Positions 42,118-51,154 of a DNA stretch of 51,154 nt are shown one piece after another. The notes under the pieces are model-generated. The model ran no database searches. It had not been told where the DNA came from and saw nothing but the letters and a program-made list of their open reading frames with translations. Every line of letters begins with the position of its first letter. Positions within the stretch are counted from its first letter, which is position 1. A program made the position numbers and the translations under genes. Source of the stretch: Acidimicrobiia bacterium (GTDB taxonomy: Bacteria; Acidobacteriota; Vicinamibacteria; Vicinamibacterales; CAVVIG01); contig VFZL01000031.1 of NCBI GenBank assembly GCA_016871175.1, positions 1 through 51,154 of the forward strand, in the 5' to 3' direction.

Positions 42118-43274
42118 AGGGAACCTCCTTCTCTCGATCTGTTCACGTACGCGACGGCGTGAGCGGCGAGTCCCGGATAGCGGGCGAGGAGAGCCGTCGT
42201 CGTTGTGGCCAGCACCGGTTGACGCACGAGGTACGCCGCCACCGTCGCTGCGCGCCAGCCTCGTTGAACGCTGCGCGTGATCGTGTCGGTCCAGGCGTCG
42301 ATCAGAGCGTCTGACCAGTGCGCGACCCCCTGAATCGCGAGTTCCGCCACCACCCTGCCTGCGTCGAGCGCGCACGCGATGCCCTCACCGGTGAACGGCT
42401 CGACGTATCCCGCGGCGTCACCGACGGCGAACAGCCGTCTGGCTGCCACGCGCCGCGGATGTCGCCACAGGGCCGGCGTGCCGCGCCAGGCAGCGGACTC
42501 GAGGCCGGAGGGAGCCGACCACCCAGCACTCTGGAGCACCTGTCGCACGAGCCCAGACACGCGTCCGGCCCTGCGCAGGTGATGCGCCTCGAGGGCGGCT
42601 GCCACGCGCCAGCGACCGTCCTCCAGGCGGGCGGCCCCGACATAGCCTTCACGAGCCACCGCCATGTTGATCGCGCCGTCGGTCCATGGCACAGGATCGG
42701 TGGCACCAAGGACGCAGCTCACACCGATCCGCGCCGCCCTGTGGACCACCGCGCCGTCGAGCTCACGGAGGGCCACTCGATTCCCGATGCCGGCCGCGAG
42801 CACGACCATTCGCGCCTGAATGCAGAACGGCGTGCCGCCGCCACGCGGCACCAGACGCAGCGTACGGCCGACGTCGAGCGGCGATTGGAGCGGCTCGAGC
42901 TCGGCACGCGTCTCGTCGAGTACCGTGGCTCCGCCGGCGGCTGCTTCGTCGACGAGCATACCGTCGAGACGCGTTCGGTTCAGGGTGACTCCGGGCGGAA
43001 GGGGAATGAGGGCCTCGGCCCCGCCGGAAGCGAGCCGCAGCGCGTCGTAACGCCGAGGCACCAGCTTCCCGAGGTGTCGCGACAGCCGGCAAGCGGCGAG
43101 CGTTTCAATGCCACGCGCGCTCAGGCAGCAGCCGCAAGCCTTGTCCCGTGGGAGACGGTCTTGCTCGACCAGCAGTACCCGGAGGCCGTCCCTCGCGATC
43201 TGTCGTGCGGCGAGCGCACCCGCCGGACCAGCGCCGACGACGGCGACGTCCCAGACCGTGTTCGCGCGTCTCAC
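42114..43274 (-). CDS. FAD-dependent oxidoreductase (geranylgeranyl reductase/UbiH-like) of the PKS trio
   Basis: This is a 386-residue flavoprotein. The N-terminal FAD motif WDVAVVGAGPAGALAARQIA starts at about residue 7, followed by LLVEQDRLPRDKACG. The second FAD-binding region, RLFAVGDAAGYVEPFTGEGI, is near residue 285. The pattern fits the geranylgeranyl reductase/halogenase-like hydroxylase group. In characterised type III PKS clusters a flavoprotein hydroxylates the phenolic ring, which is the likely role here. It starts at GTG 43274, overlapping the methyltransferase stop by 4 bp (GTGA), and overlaps the PKS start in the same way, so the three genes form a tight translationally coupled operon. 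Confidence 0.88.
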   Translation of the reverse strand: MRRANTVWDVAVVGAGPAGALAARQIARDGLRVLLVEQDRLPRDKACGCCLSARGIETLAACRLSRHLGKLVPRRYDALRLASGGAEALIPLPPGVTLNRTRLDGMLVDEAAAGGATVLDETRAELEPLQSPLDVGRTLRLVPRGGGTPFCIQARMVVLAAGIGNRVALRELDGAVVHRAARIGVSCVLGATDPVPWTDGAINMAVAREGYVGAARLEDGRWRVAAALEAHHLRRAGRVSGLVRQVLQSAGWSAPSGLESAAWRGTPALWRHPRRVAARRLFAVGDAAGYVEPFTGEGIACALDAGRVVAELAIQGVAHWSDALIDAWTDTITRSVQRGWRAATVAAYLVRQPVLATTTTALLARYPGLAAHAVAYVNRSREGGSL

Positions 43275-43987
43275 GAGGCACGCTCTGCGACGAGCCGCCA
43301 GCGACAGGGCCAGATCGGCTCGACCGTCGCCGCTGGGATTCGAGCTCGTACCGCCAGTCGCGCGGCCTCGGTCCGTGTGAAGGCCGCCCGTACCGAACGC
43401 GGCCCATCGACATGGACGATCGCCGAGCGCGAGAGGAGCCGTGTTCCAAGCCAGGCCAGGGTCAGCCCTCGGCGGCAGCGGTGGAGGTCGCACACGATCA
43501 GGAGCCATCGTGTCGCGGCGTAGAGCCGCGTCAGCACCGTGACAGCCGCGTCATCGTCGAGATGGTGCAGGAAGAGCGAGCAAGTGAGGACATCGTATCG
43601 TTGCGGCAGGTCTCGCGCCAGCACATCATGTTGAAAGAAGTGACCGTGGACTTGCCGCTCCGCTGACCGCTGGCCAGCGTACGCGACGGCAGTGGCACTG
43701 ACATCGCAGCCGTGCACCCCGACGTCGAGCCCGCACGCCTGGGCTCGGCGGGCCACGCCGGTGATCGTGTCGCCCGCGCCGCAGGCGACGTCGAGAACTG
43801 ACAAACTCGCCGGTGCCGCTCGGCGCAGAAGACGGCCGTAGATCGGCTGCCACACGGCAGCGACCGCTGTCGACGCGGCGTTGATCCGCTCGAGACCGCG
43901 TAACGCGTCTGTGTGCAGGTGGGGCGCCAGGTCTGGCTGATCCATCAGCTCCGGTTCCCGGTGGCGAGTGGTGAGGGGAGGTGTCAT
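43271..43987 (-). CDS. Class I SAM-dependent methyltransferase of the PKS trio
   Basis: This is a 238-residue methyltransferase. Motif I is LSVLDVACGAGDTITGVARR (about 63-82), the acidic ribose loop is in GVHGCDVSATAVAYA, and the post-motif is DVLTCSLFLHHLDDD. It resembles the small-molecule methyltransferases found next to type III PKS genes. The start is ATG 43987 or ATG 43945. It lies 36 bp downstream of ftsH on the same strand. A weak GC hairpin but no T-run is seen in the gap, so read-through from the heat-shock operon is possible. Confidence 0.85.
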   Translation of the reverse strand: MTPPLTTRHREPELMDQPDLAPHLHTDALRGLERINAASTAVAAVWQPIYGRLLRRAAPASLSVLDVACGAGDTITGVARRAQACGLDVGVHGCDVSATAVAYAGQRSAERQVHGHFFQHDVLARDLPQRYDVLTCSLFLHHLDDDAAVTVLTRLYAATRWLLIVCDLHRCRRGLTLAWLGTRLLSRSAIVHVDGPRSVRAAFTRTEAARLAVRARIPAATVEPIWPCRWRLVAERAS

Positions 43988-44023
43988 CGGCCTACCACGC
44001 CTTCAGTCCAGCCCCTCAGCTGG

Positions 44024-45940
<1,917 letters not shown>

Positions 45941-45958
45941 GGATACCCATCAGATCCA

Positions 45959-48577
45959 TTATGCGCTGACCGACTCGCGCTTTTCGAACGCGAGCCCGTC
46001 CCGACCTGCTTTGACGACGACGGTGTCGCCCTCGCCGAAATCCTCCTCCAGCACTCGAAGCGCCAGCGGATCGAGCACCCGCCGCTGAATCGTGCGCTTG
46101 AGTGGGCGCGCTCCATAAGCGGGGTCGTAGCCCTCTTCAACCAGGCGGGCCTTCGCCTCATCGCTGAGTTGCACGCGGATCTTCCGCTCCTCCAGGCGCT
46201 TCAACAGCCCACGGACTTGGATGTCGATGATCTGTCTCATGTGATCGCGCGTCAGCGCATGGAAGAAGATGATCTCGTCGATGCGGTTCAGAAACTCCGG
46301 CCGGAAGGCGGAGCGGAGCACATCCATCACCTGACGACGGGTGCCTTCGTCGAGTGTTCCGGTACCCTGTGCCTGCGCCGCCTTCTCCGCGATGAACTGA
46401 CTGCCCATGTTTGACGTCATGATGACGACCGCGTTCTTGAAGTCCACGGTGCGCCCCTTGCCGTCTGTGAGCCGTCCGTCGTCGAGCAGCTGCAACAGGA
46501 CGTTCAGGACATCCGCATGCGCTTTCTCGATCTCGTCGAGTAGTACCACCGCGTAGGGCCGGCGTCGGACCGCCTCGGTGAGCTGGCCCGCCTCCTCGTG
46601 TGCGACGTACCCCGGAGGGGCGCCGATCATCCGGGAGACGGTGTGCTTCTCCTGGTACTCCGACATGTCGATCCGCACCATCGCCTGCTCGTCGTCGAAG
46701 AGGAACTCAGCGAGCGCGCGGGCAAGCTCGGTCTTCCCGACGCCGGTCGGCCCCAAGAACAGAAAGCTGCCAAGCGGCCGGTTCGGATCCTGTAGTCCTG
46801 CCCGGGCGCGACGGATCGCGTTCGCCACGGCGTTGATCGCCTCGTCTTGCCCGACCACACGCAGGTGGAGCCGAGATTCCATCTGCAGGAGTTTCTGGAC
46901 TTCGCCTTCCATCAACCGACTGACCGGAATGTGCGTCCACTTGCTCACGACTTCGGCAATGTCCTCTTCATCGACCTCCTGCTTGAGCATCCGGCCGCCC
47001 TTCTGGGTTTCGGCGAGGCGAGCCTCCGCCTCTCGGATCTCTCGCTCGATCTGTGGCACCCGACCGTACTGCAATTCGGACGCCTTCTGATAGTCGCCGG
47101 CGCGCTGGGCGCGCTCGACGTCCCCCTTTACGGCCTCGAGCTGCTCGTGCGACTTGGCCACCTGCTGAATCGTTTCCTTCTCGAGTTGCCAGTGCGCGTC
47201 CAGGCGCCCTTGCTCTTCCTTGAGATCGGCGAGCTCCTTCTCGAGTTTCGCCAGCCGCTCTTGCGAGGCCTTGTCCTTCTCCTTGCGGAGCGCCTCGCGT
47301 TCGATCTCGAGCTGCATGATGCGCCGGCGGATCTCGTCGATCTCGGCCGGCATCGAGTCGATCTCCATGCGAAGCTTGGACGCCGCTTCGTCCACTAGGT
47401 CGATCGCCTTGTCCGGCAGGAACCGGTCGGCGATGTATCGATTCGACAGCACGGCGGCCGCCACGAGCGACGAGTCCTTCAGGTTCACCTTGTGGTGAAT
47501 CTGATAGCGCTCGCGCAGTCCGCGAAGAATGCTGATTGTGTCTTCGACTGTCGGCTCTCTGATGAGGACCGTCTGGAACCGGCGCTCGAGGGCCGCGTCC
47601 TTTTCGATGTGCTTGCGGTACTCGTCGAGCGTCGTCGCGCCCACCGTGTGCAACTCCCCCCGCGCGAGCATGGGCTTGAGCATGTTGGAGGCATCCATCG
47701 ACCCCTCCGCCGCGCCTGCGCCGACCACCGTGTGGAGTTCGTCGATGAACAGGATGATCGCTCCCTCTGAGTCGGCGATCTCCTTGAGGACGGCTTTGAG
47801 CCGCTCTTCGAATTCGCCGCGATACTTGGCGCCAGCCACGAGGGCGCCCATGTCCAAGGCGATGATTCGCTTGTCCTTCAACCCTTCTGGCACATCACCG
47901 CGGACGATGCGGCTCGCGAGGCCTTCCACGATCGCGGTCTTGCCCACGCCAGGTTCGCCGATGAGGACCGGATTGTTCTTCGTTCGGCGTGAGAGGACCT
48001 GAATGACCCGGCGAATCTCTTCGTCGCGCCCGATCACGGGATCGAGTTTGCCCCTGCGCGCCAAGTCGGTCAGGTCGCGTCCATAGCGTTCGAGCGCCTG
48101 GAACGTGGCCTCCGGGTTCTGGCTGGTGACGCGCTGTGAGCCGCGGATGCTCGTCAGCGCCGCAAAGATCTTGTCCCGTGTGAGGCCACGATCCGCCAGG
48201 AACTTCGCCGAGGGCGACCGGCCCGTTTCCGACGCCAGCGCCACGAGCAGGAGTTCGCCGCTGACGAAATCGTCCTTGAGGCGCGCCGCTTCCGCTTCAG
48301 CGAGATCGCCGATGAGCTTCAGGCGTGGAGACACTCCGGGTTGGGCCCCGCCGTACGCAGACGGGATCTTGGTCAGCAGCTCACGAGCCGCACGTCCCAG
48401 CTGCACGGGATCCACGGACATCTTGCGCACCACCTCCGGAACGATGCCGTCGGACTGCTCGACGAGCGCGACCAACAAGTGTTCCGGCTCAATTTGTGCG
48501 TGGCTCATCTGCTCGGCGAGCCGCTGGGCGGCGAGCACAGCTTCCTGCGCCTTCTCGGTGTACTTTTTGAGATCCAT
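45959..48577 (-). CDS. clpB: ATP-dependent disaggregase ClpB
   Basis: ClpB rescues aggregated proteins with DnaK/DnaJ. The 872-residue protein has the N-terminal Clp-N repeats (about 1-145) and AAA-1 with [15 protein letters not shown] (about 205). The coiled-coil middle domain is around residues 405-525 ([20 protein letters not shown]). AAA-2 has [16 protein letters not shown] (about 605) and the C-terminal D2 small domain. The middle domain distinguishes it from ClpA/ClpC. The ATG at 48577 was used since [14 protein letters not shown] is the family N-terminus; nine more codons are open upstream. The gene lies 72 bp after dnaJ. Confidence 0.97.
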   Translation of the reverse strand: MDLKKYTEKAQEAVLAAQRLAEQMSHAQIEPEHLLVALVEQSDGIVPEVVRKMSVDPVQLGRAARELLTKIPSAYGGAQPGVSPRLKLIGDLAEAEAARLKDDFVSGELLLVALASETGRSPSAKFLADRGLTRDKIFAALTSIRGSQRVTSQNPEATFQALERYGRDLTDLARRGKLDPVIGRDEEIRRVIQVLSRRTKNNPVLIGEPGVGKTAIVEGLASRIVRGDVPEGLKDKRIIALDMGALVAGAKYRGEFEERLKAVLKEIADSEGAIILFIDELHTVVGAGAAEGSMDASNMLKPMLARGELHTVGATTLDEYRKHIEKDAALERRFQTVLIREPTVEDTISILRGLRERYQIHHKVNLKDSSLVAAAVLSNRYIADRFLPDKAIDLVDEAASKLRMEIDSMPAEIDEIRRRIMQLEIEREALRKEKDKASQERLAKLEKELADLKEEQGRLDAHWQLEKETIQQVAKSHEQLEAVKGDVERAQRAGDYQKASELQYGRVPQIEREIREAEARLAETQKGGRMLKQEVDEEDIAEVVSKWTHIPVSRLMEGEVQKLLQMESRLHLRVVGQDEAINAVANAIRRARAGLQDPNRPLGSFLFLGPTGVGKTELARALAEFLFDDEQAMVRIDMSEYQEKHTVSRMIGAPPGYVAHEEAGQLTEAVRRRPYAVVLLDEIEKAHADVLNVLLQLLDDGRLTDGKGRTVDFKNAVVIMTSNMGSQFIAEKAAQAQGTGTLDEGTRRQVMDVLRSAFRPEFLNRIDEIIFFHALTRDHMRQIIDIQVRGLLKRLEERKIRVQLSDEAKARLVEEGYDPAYGARPLKRTIQRRVLDPLALRVLEEDFGEGDTVVVKAGRDGLAFEKRESVSA

Positions 48578-48649
48578 AAGGCCTACCTTCTCGGTTTCTC
48601 TCACGTCAGGGGCCTCTACCCCCTGATCTCATTCCCGCAAGACGGCGGC

Positions 48650-49663
48650 TTACGACGCCCGGCTCGCGTGTCCGTCGAATTCGAGCTGTCGAAGCGCCTC
48701 GAAGTGTGCGCGAGCATCAGGGCTCAGGTGCTTCGGGAGCTGTACGTCCACCGTCGCGTACAAGTCTCCCACTTGATCGGGCTTGCCGACCGTCGGCATC
48801 CCCTGCCCCGTCAGCCGAAAGACCTGGCCGTTCTGCGTGGTCGGCGGTACTTTGAGCCGAAGCAACTTGCCCGACAGAGTCGGCACGTTGGTCTCCCCGC
48901 CGAGTACGGCCGTGGTCAACGAGATAGGGACGCGCGCGTAGAGATCGTGCCCTCGACGCTCGAAGACCGGGTGCGCGATCAGGCGAATGCGCAAGTACAG
49001 ATCGCCAGATGGTGCGCCGCTCGCGCCAGGCTCGCCCTCTCCGCCAACTCGCAGTCGCGAACCATCGGTGACACCGGCCGGGATCCTCACGTCCACGGTC
49101 CGCGCATGTCCGCCATGAGTGATGGCCAGCGACCGCTGAACACCGCGGAACGCGTCCTCCAACGTCAGCGGCATCTCATGCTCGACGTCGCGACCCTGCC
49201 GCGCCGTGCGTCCACGACCAGGACGACTGCGGCGGCCGCTCTCGTCGGCCGCAGGGCGCCCAGCCCCTCCGCCGCCGAAGAACGTGTGGAAGAAATCCGA
49301 GAACGGGTCGGCGTCGCCGAACATCTCCCGCATCTCGTCTTCGGTCATCGTTCGGAAGCCGCCACCCGGTCCGCCGCCGAAGTGGACGTTCCATCCGCCC
49401 GTGGGGCCGGCGCCCGGCGCCGCGCCCGCCTGTTCGTACATCCGCCAATTAGCGCCGAGCTCGTCGTGCTTCTTCCGTTTCTGCGGATCGCCAAGGACTT
49501 CGTAGGCTTCGTTGATCTCTTTGAAGCGCGCTTCGGCCGTCTTGTCGCCCGGGTTCACATCCGGGTGATGTTTTCGAGCGAGCTTGCGGAACGCCTGCTT
49601 GATGTCCTTCTCACTCACCGTCTTCGAGACGCCAAGCGTGGTGTAGTAGTCCTTGAAGTCCAT
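48650..49663 (-). CDS. DnaJ-type co-chaperone without zinc fingers (CbpA-like)
   Basis: This is a 337-residue class B J-protein. The J-domain spans about residues 5-70 with the HPD motif in RKLARKHHPDVNPGDKT. A Gly/Phe-rich segment follows (about 75-140, FGGGPGGGF and GDADPFSDFFHTFF). The two C-terminal substrate-binding barrels are present, but there are no CxxCxGxG repeats. It stimulates DnaK ATPase and delivers clients to DnaK/ClpB. The gene is 3 bp after hspR and upstream of clpB, matching known heat-shock operons in which HspR controls dnaJ-type and clpB genes. No dnaK is in the window. Confidence 0.95.
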   Translation of the reverse strand: MDFKDYYTTLGVSKTVSEKDIKQAFRKLARKHHPDVNPGDKTAEARFKEINEAYEVLGDPQKRKKHDELGANWRMYEQAGAAPGAGPTGGWNVHFGGGPGGGFRTMTEDEMREMFGDADPFSDFFHTFFGGGGAGRPAADESGRRSRPGRGRTARQGRDVEHEMPLTLEDAFRGVQRSLAITHGGHARTVDVRIPAGVTDGSRLRVGGEGEPGASGAPSGDLYLRIRLIAHPVFERRGHDLYARVPISLTTAVLGGETNVPTLSGKLLRLKVPPTTQNGQVFRLTGQGMPTVGKPDQVGDLYATVDVQLPKHLSPDARAHFEALRQLEFDGHASRAS

Positions 49664-49666
49664 GGC

Positions 49667-50011
49667 CTAGTCCAGACCGAGGATACGCATGAGCTCGGCA
49701 AACTGCTGCGATAACCGTCTTGCGTCACGCGCCGATAGGTGCTCGTCGGCCACGAGTGGACGCATGCGTTGCACAACCTCAGCTATTGACAGCAGTCGTT
49801 GCACTCCTGCCAAGTTGACGCCCCCATCGTCGACGAGGCGCTTGATGACCCGCAGCCGCTCGAGCTCGTCCCGGGTGTAGAGCCGCATGCTGCCGACGGT
49901 ACGGGTAGGCTGCACCAAGCCAAGCCGCTCGTACTTCCGCAGGGTCTGCGGATGCATGCCCAGCAGCCGCGCCGCCATACTAATGAAGTAAATGTCGTCC
50001 TGGAGGCTCAT
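49667..50011 (-). CDS. hspR: HspR-like MerR-family heat-shock repressor
   Basis: This is a 114-residue MerR-type regulator. The N-terminal helix-turn-helix is IYFISMAARLLGMHPQTLRK followed by YERLGLVQPTRTVGSMRLYT, the form seen in HspR, with ISMAARLLGMHPQTLR especially typical. A short coiled coil follows. The ATG at 50011 was chosen because it follows AAAGG by 4 nt; the open frame extends 16 codons upstream into the promoter, including the operator. HspR normally represses its own operon with DnaK as co-repressor. The promoter here carries an HAIR-like inverted repeat overlapping the -35, consistent with autoregulation. Confidence 0.92.
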   Translation of the reverse strand: MSLQDDIYFISMAARLLGMHPQTLRKYERLGLVQPTRTVGSMRLYTRDELERLRVIKRLVDDGGVNLAGVQRLLSIAEVVQRMRPLVADEHLSARDARRLSQQFAELMRILGLD

Positions 50012-50030
50012 GGAACCTTTCGTCGAGTTA

Positions 50031-50059
50031 AGTATGGGCTTTGATACGTTCCGTATCAA
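50031..50059 (-). promoter_or_regulatory. Putative promoter of hspR-dnaJ-clpB-ftsH
   Basis: On the minus strand, TTGATA (50054-50059, 5 of 6 matches to the -35) and CATACT (50031-50036, 4 of 6 to the -10) are 17 bp apart. The expected start is near 50024, giving a 12-14 nt 5' UTR that contains the AAAGG Shine-Dalgarno. The -35 lies within one half of the inverted repeat at 50040-50060. Confidence 0.65.
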
Positions 50060-50060
50060 G
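50040..50060. promoter_or_regulatory. HAIR-like inverted repeat (putative HspR operator)
   Basis: TTTGATA at 50040-50046 and TATCAAG at 50054-50060 form an inverted repeat with a 7-bp spacer. Six inner half-site positions are symmetric, and the two bases on either side of the central TTC also pair, giving an 8-bp perfect arm. The known HAIR element is CTTGAGT-N7-ACTCAAG. This has the same half-site length and spacing and keeps the CTTGA edge on one side. It covers the -35 of the hspR promoter. Confidence 0.7.
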
Positions 50061-50150
50061 TAAGCTCTGGGGGGAGACCCTGGCCGCCCAACGACAAGGG
50101 AGGTTGGTCATTCGTCCAGAGGCCGCTATGATGCGGCTGCTGCAGAGCTG

Positions 50151-51154
50151 GTGCGCCAGTTGGTGCAGAGCGCCGGTGCCTGGCCCAACGCCATCGTCGA
50201 CAAGACGCCATCCTATGCGGCGGCGCTCGACGCCTTCTCCCAACAGCAGTACGATCTGGCGTTCTTTGACTACTGGCTTGGGGCCGAGGATGGCCTCCGG
50301 CTCCTTGCCGAGGTCCGCAGACGCGGCATCGATCTCCCCGTAATCGTCCTCACGGGCGACGGCGCCGAAGATGTCTCGGTCGATGCGATGAAGGCGGGCG
50401 CCGCCGATTACCTGAGCAAGTCGAGCTTGACAGTCGAGAGCATCGGCCGAGCCATGCGTCATGCGCTGGCGCTTGGGGCCCGGGAGCGTCAGCAGCGAGC
50501 CGCGGAGCAGGCGCTCCGTACAAGCGAAGGGCGATTCCGCGCATTGGTCGAGACCAGTTGGGAGGTGCTGCTGTTGCTCGACGTTGACCAGCGGATCACC
50601 TACACCACGCCGTCGGTCACCCGTCTGTTCGGCTGGATACCAGATCAGTTGAAGGGGATGTGCCTGGTCGACCTGCTGCACAGTGAGGACCAGCGACCGG
50701 TCGCGCAGAAGCTGGCGGCGGCGCTCGGCCGACCCGGCGATCGCCTGATGACGGAAGCGCGTATTCGGCGTGCAGACGGCACTTACCGCGGCATCGACGC
50801 GATCGTCGTAAACCGCCTGGAGGAGTCAGCGGTGCACGCCGTGGTCTTCAACGCGCGGGACATCACCGAAGGACGTCGTCTTGAAGAGCAACTGCGCCAA
50901 TCGCAGAAGATGGAGGCCGTTGGTCGATTGGCCGGTGGCGTGGCGCACGACTTCAACAATCTGCTGACGGCGATCTTGGGTTACTGCAACCTTGCGCTGG
51001 AGGATCTCAGCCCAAGCGATCCGTCGCACCAGGATCTCGTCGAGATTCGCGACGCGGGCGAACGCGCGGCCACGCTCACGCGTCAGTTGCTGGCGTTCAG
51101 CCGTCGGCAGATGCTGCAGCCGGAGCCCACCGATCTGAACGGTCTCGTCCAGCA
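50151..51154 (+). CDS. Hybrid sensor histidine kinase, partial at window end (receiver - PAS - HisKA)
   Basis: The ORF is open through the window edge. Counting from GTG 50151, a response-regulator receiver domain covers about residues 1-105 with the phospho-acceptor Asp40 in [14 protein letters not shown] and Lys90. A PAS domain covers about 125-240 ([19 protein letters not shown]...[13 protein letters not shown]). The histidine phospho-acceptor region with His266 in [11 protein letters not shown] follows; this HDFNN form is common in hybrid kinases. The catalytic ATPase domain is cut off. The receiver lacks its normal first beta strand and acidic pair because no start codon exists further up in this frame (stop at 50061-50063). 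TTG 50160 and GTG 50163 are also possible. It is divergent from hspR. Confidence 0.8.
   Translation, partial: MRQLVQSAGAWPNAIVDKTPSYAAALDAFSQQQYDLAFFDYWLGAEDGLRLLAEVRRRGIDLPVIVLTGDGAEDVSVDAMKAGAADYLSKSSLTVESIGRAMRHALALGARERQQRAAEQALRTSEGRFRALVETSWEVLLLLDVDQRITYTTPSVTRLFGWIPDQLKGMCLVDLLHSEDQRPVAQKLAAALGRPGDRLMTEARIRRADGTYRGIDAIVVNRLEESAVHAVVFNARDITEGRRLEEQLRQSQKMEAVGRLAGGVAHDFNNLLTAILGYCNLALEDLSPSDPSHQDLVEIRDAGERAATLTRQLLAFSRRQMLQPEPTDLNGLVQ

Noticed and set aside
43988-44023. Possible terminator after ftsH
   Set aside because: A CCAGC/GCTGG hairpin can be drawn, but there is no T-run and the loop is short, so it was not annotated.
48341-49714. Plus-strand ORF of 457 codons opposite dnaJ and clpB
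   Set aside because: Shadow of two conserved chaperone genes, with no domains.
50041-50343. 100-codon ORF starting at TTG within the HAIR-like element
   Set aside because: After the first 30 codons it is a shifted frame of the receiver domain with Ser/Arg/Pro-rich noise. Only its first part may be relevant, as a possible frameshifted receiver start.

Overview
The window is 51 kb of GC-rich, gene-dense bacterial chromosome with no sign of plasmid, phage or transposase genes. It looks like a Gram-negative soil bacterium of the Acidobacteriota, plausibly a Vicinamibacteria-type organism. That placement is an inference from gene content and order (HspR, RNase J, LexA, FtsK, ferredoxin-type sulfite reductase, type III PKS trio) and from GC content. 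No marker gene could be searched here.

Layout. 1-920: a 12-bp tandem repeat, tRNA-Thr(CGU) and a cupin gene. 920-7368: DNA repair (uvrA, 3-methyladenine glycosylase) and a secreted M1 aminopeptidase. 7440-12604: a sulfur-assimilation locus. It holds a short cysteine-run leader ORF, a terminator hairpin, siroheme synthesis genes (precorrin-2 dehydrogenase, uroporphyrinogen-III methyltransferase) and a ferredoxin-type sulfite reductase. A SAM-I riboswitch then precedes a threonine-synthase-like gene. 12620-15860: a zinc peptidase, a secreted PKD-like protein, leucyl aminopeptidase and a tiny membrane protein. 15863-25340 (minus strand): amidase, ftsK, RNase J, ksgA, a small zincin, nth, a DUF3467 protein and lexA. 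25495-29471: a PfkB kinase, a coiled-coil methyltransferase and a large membrane protein. 29564-38541 (plus strand): an ECF sigma / anti-sigma / periplasmic-protein module, then recG, rsmD, coaD, an aminotransferase, a CoA-binding protein, rho, a CDGSH protein and an HELAH protein. 38553-41030: an amidohydrolase and an MFS exporter, divergent. 41002-50011 (minus strand): hspR-dnaJ-clpB-ftsH followed by a methyltransferase / FAD oxidoreductase / type III PKS trio. 50151-51154: a hybrid sensor kinase that runs off the end.

The most interesting region is 7440-12604. The divergent intergenic gap before the siroheme/sulfite reductase genes encodes a 24-residue peptide with seven Cys codons, six of them consecutive. 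It is followed by a perfect intrinsic terminator that lies upstream of the first structural gene, and by a competing long-range stem. This is the architecture of a ribosome-mediated transcription attenuator that senses cysteine. Directly downstream, a SAM-I riboswitch sits in front of a ThrC-like PLP enzyme. That is a regulatory mismatch for a true threonine synthase and suggests a role in homocysteine/methionine synthesis. A second point of interest is the possible co-transcription of a type III polyketide trio with a heat-shock protease operon controlled by an HspR-like operator.
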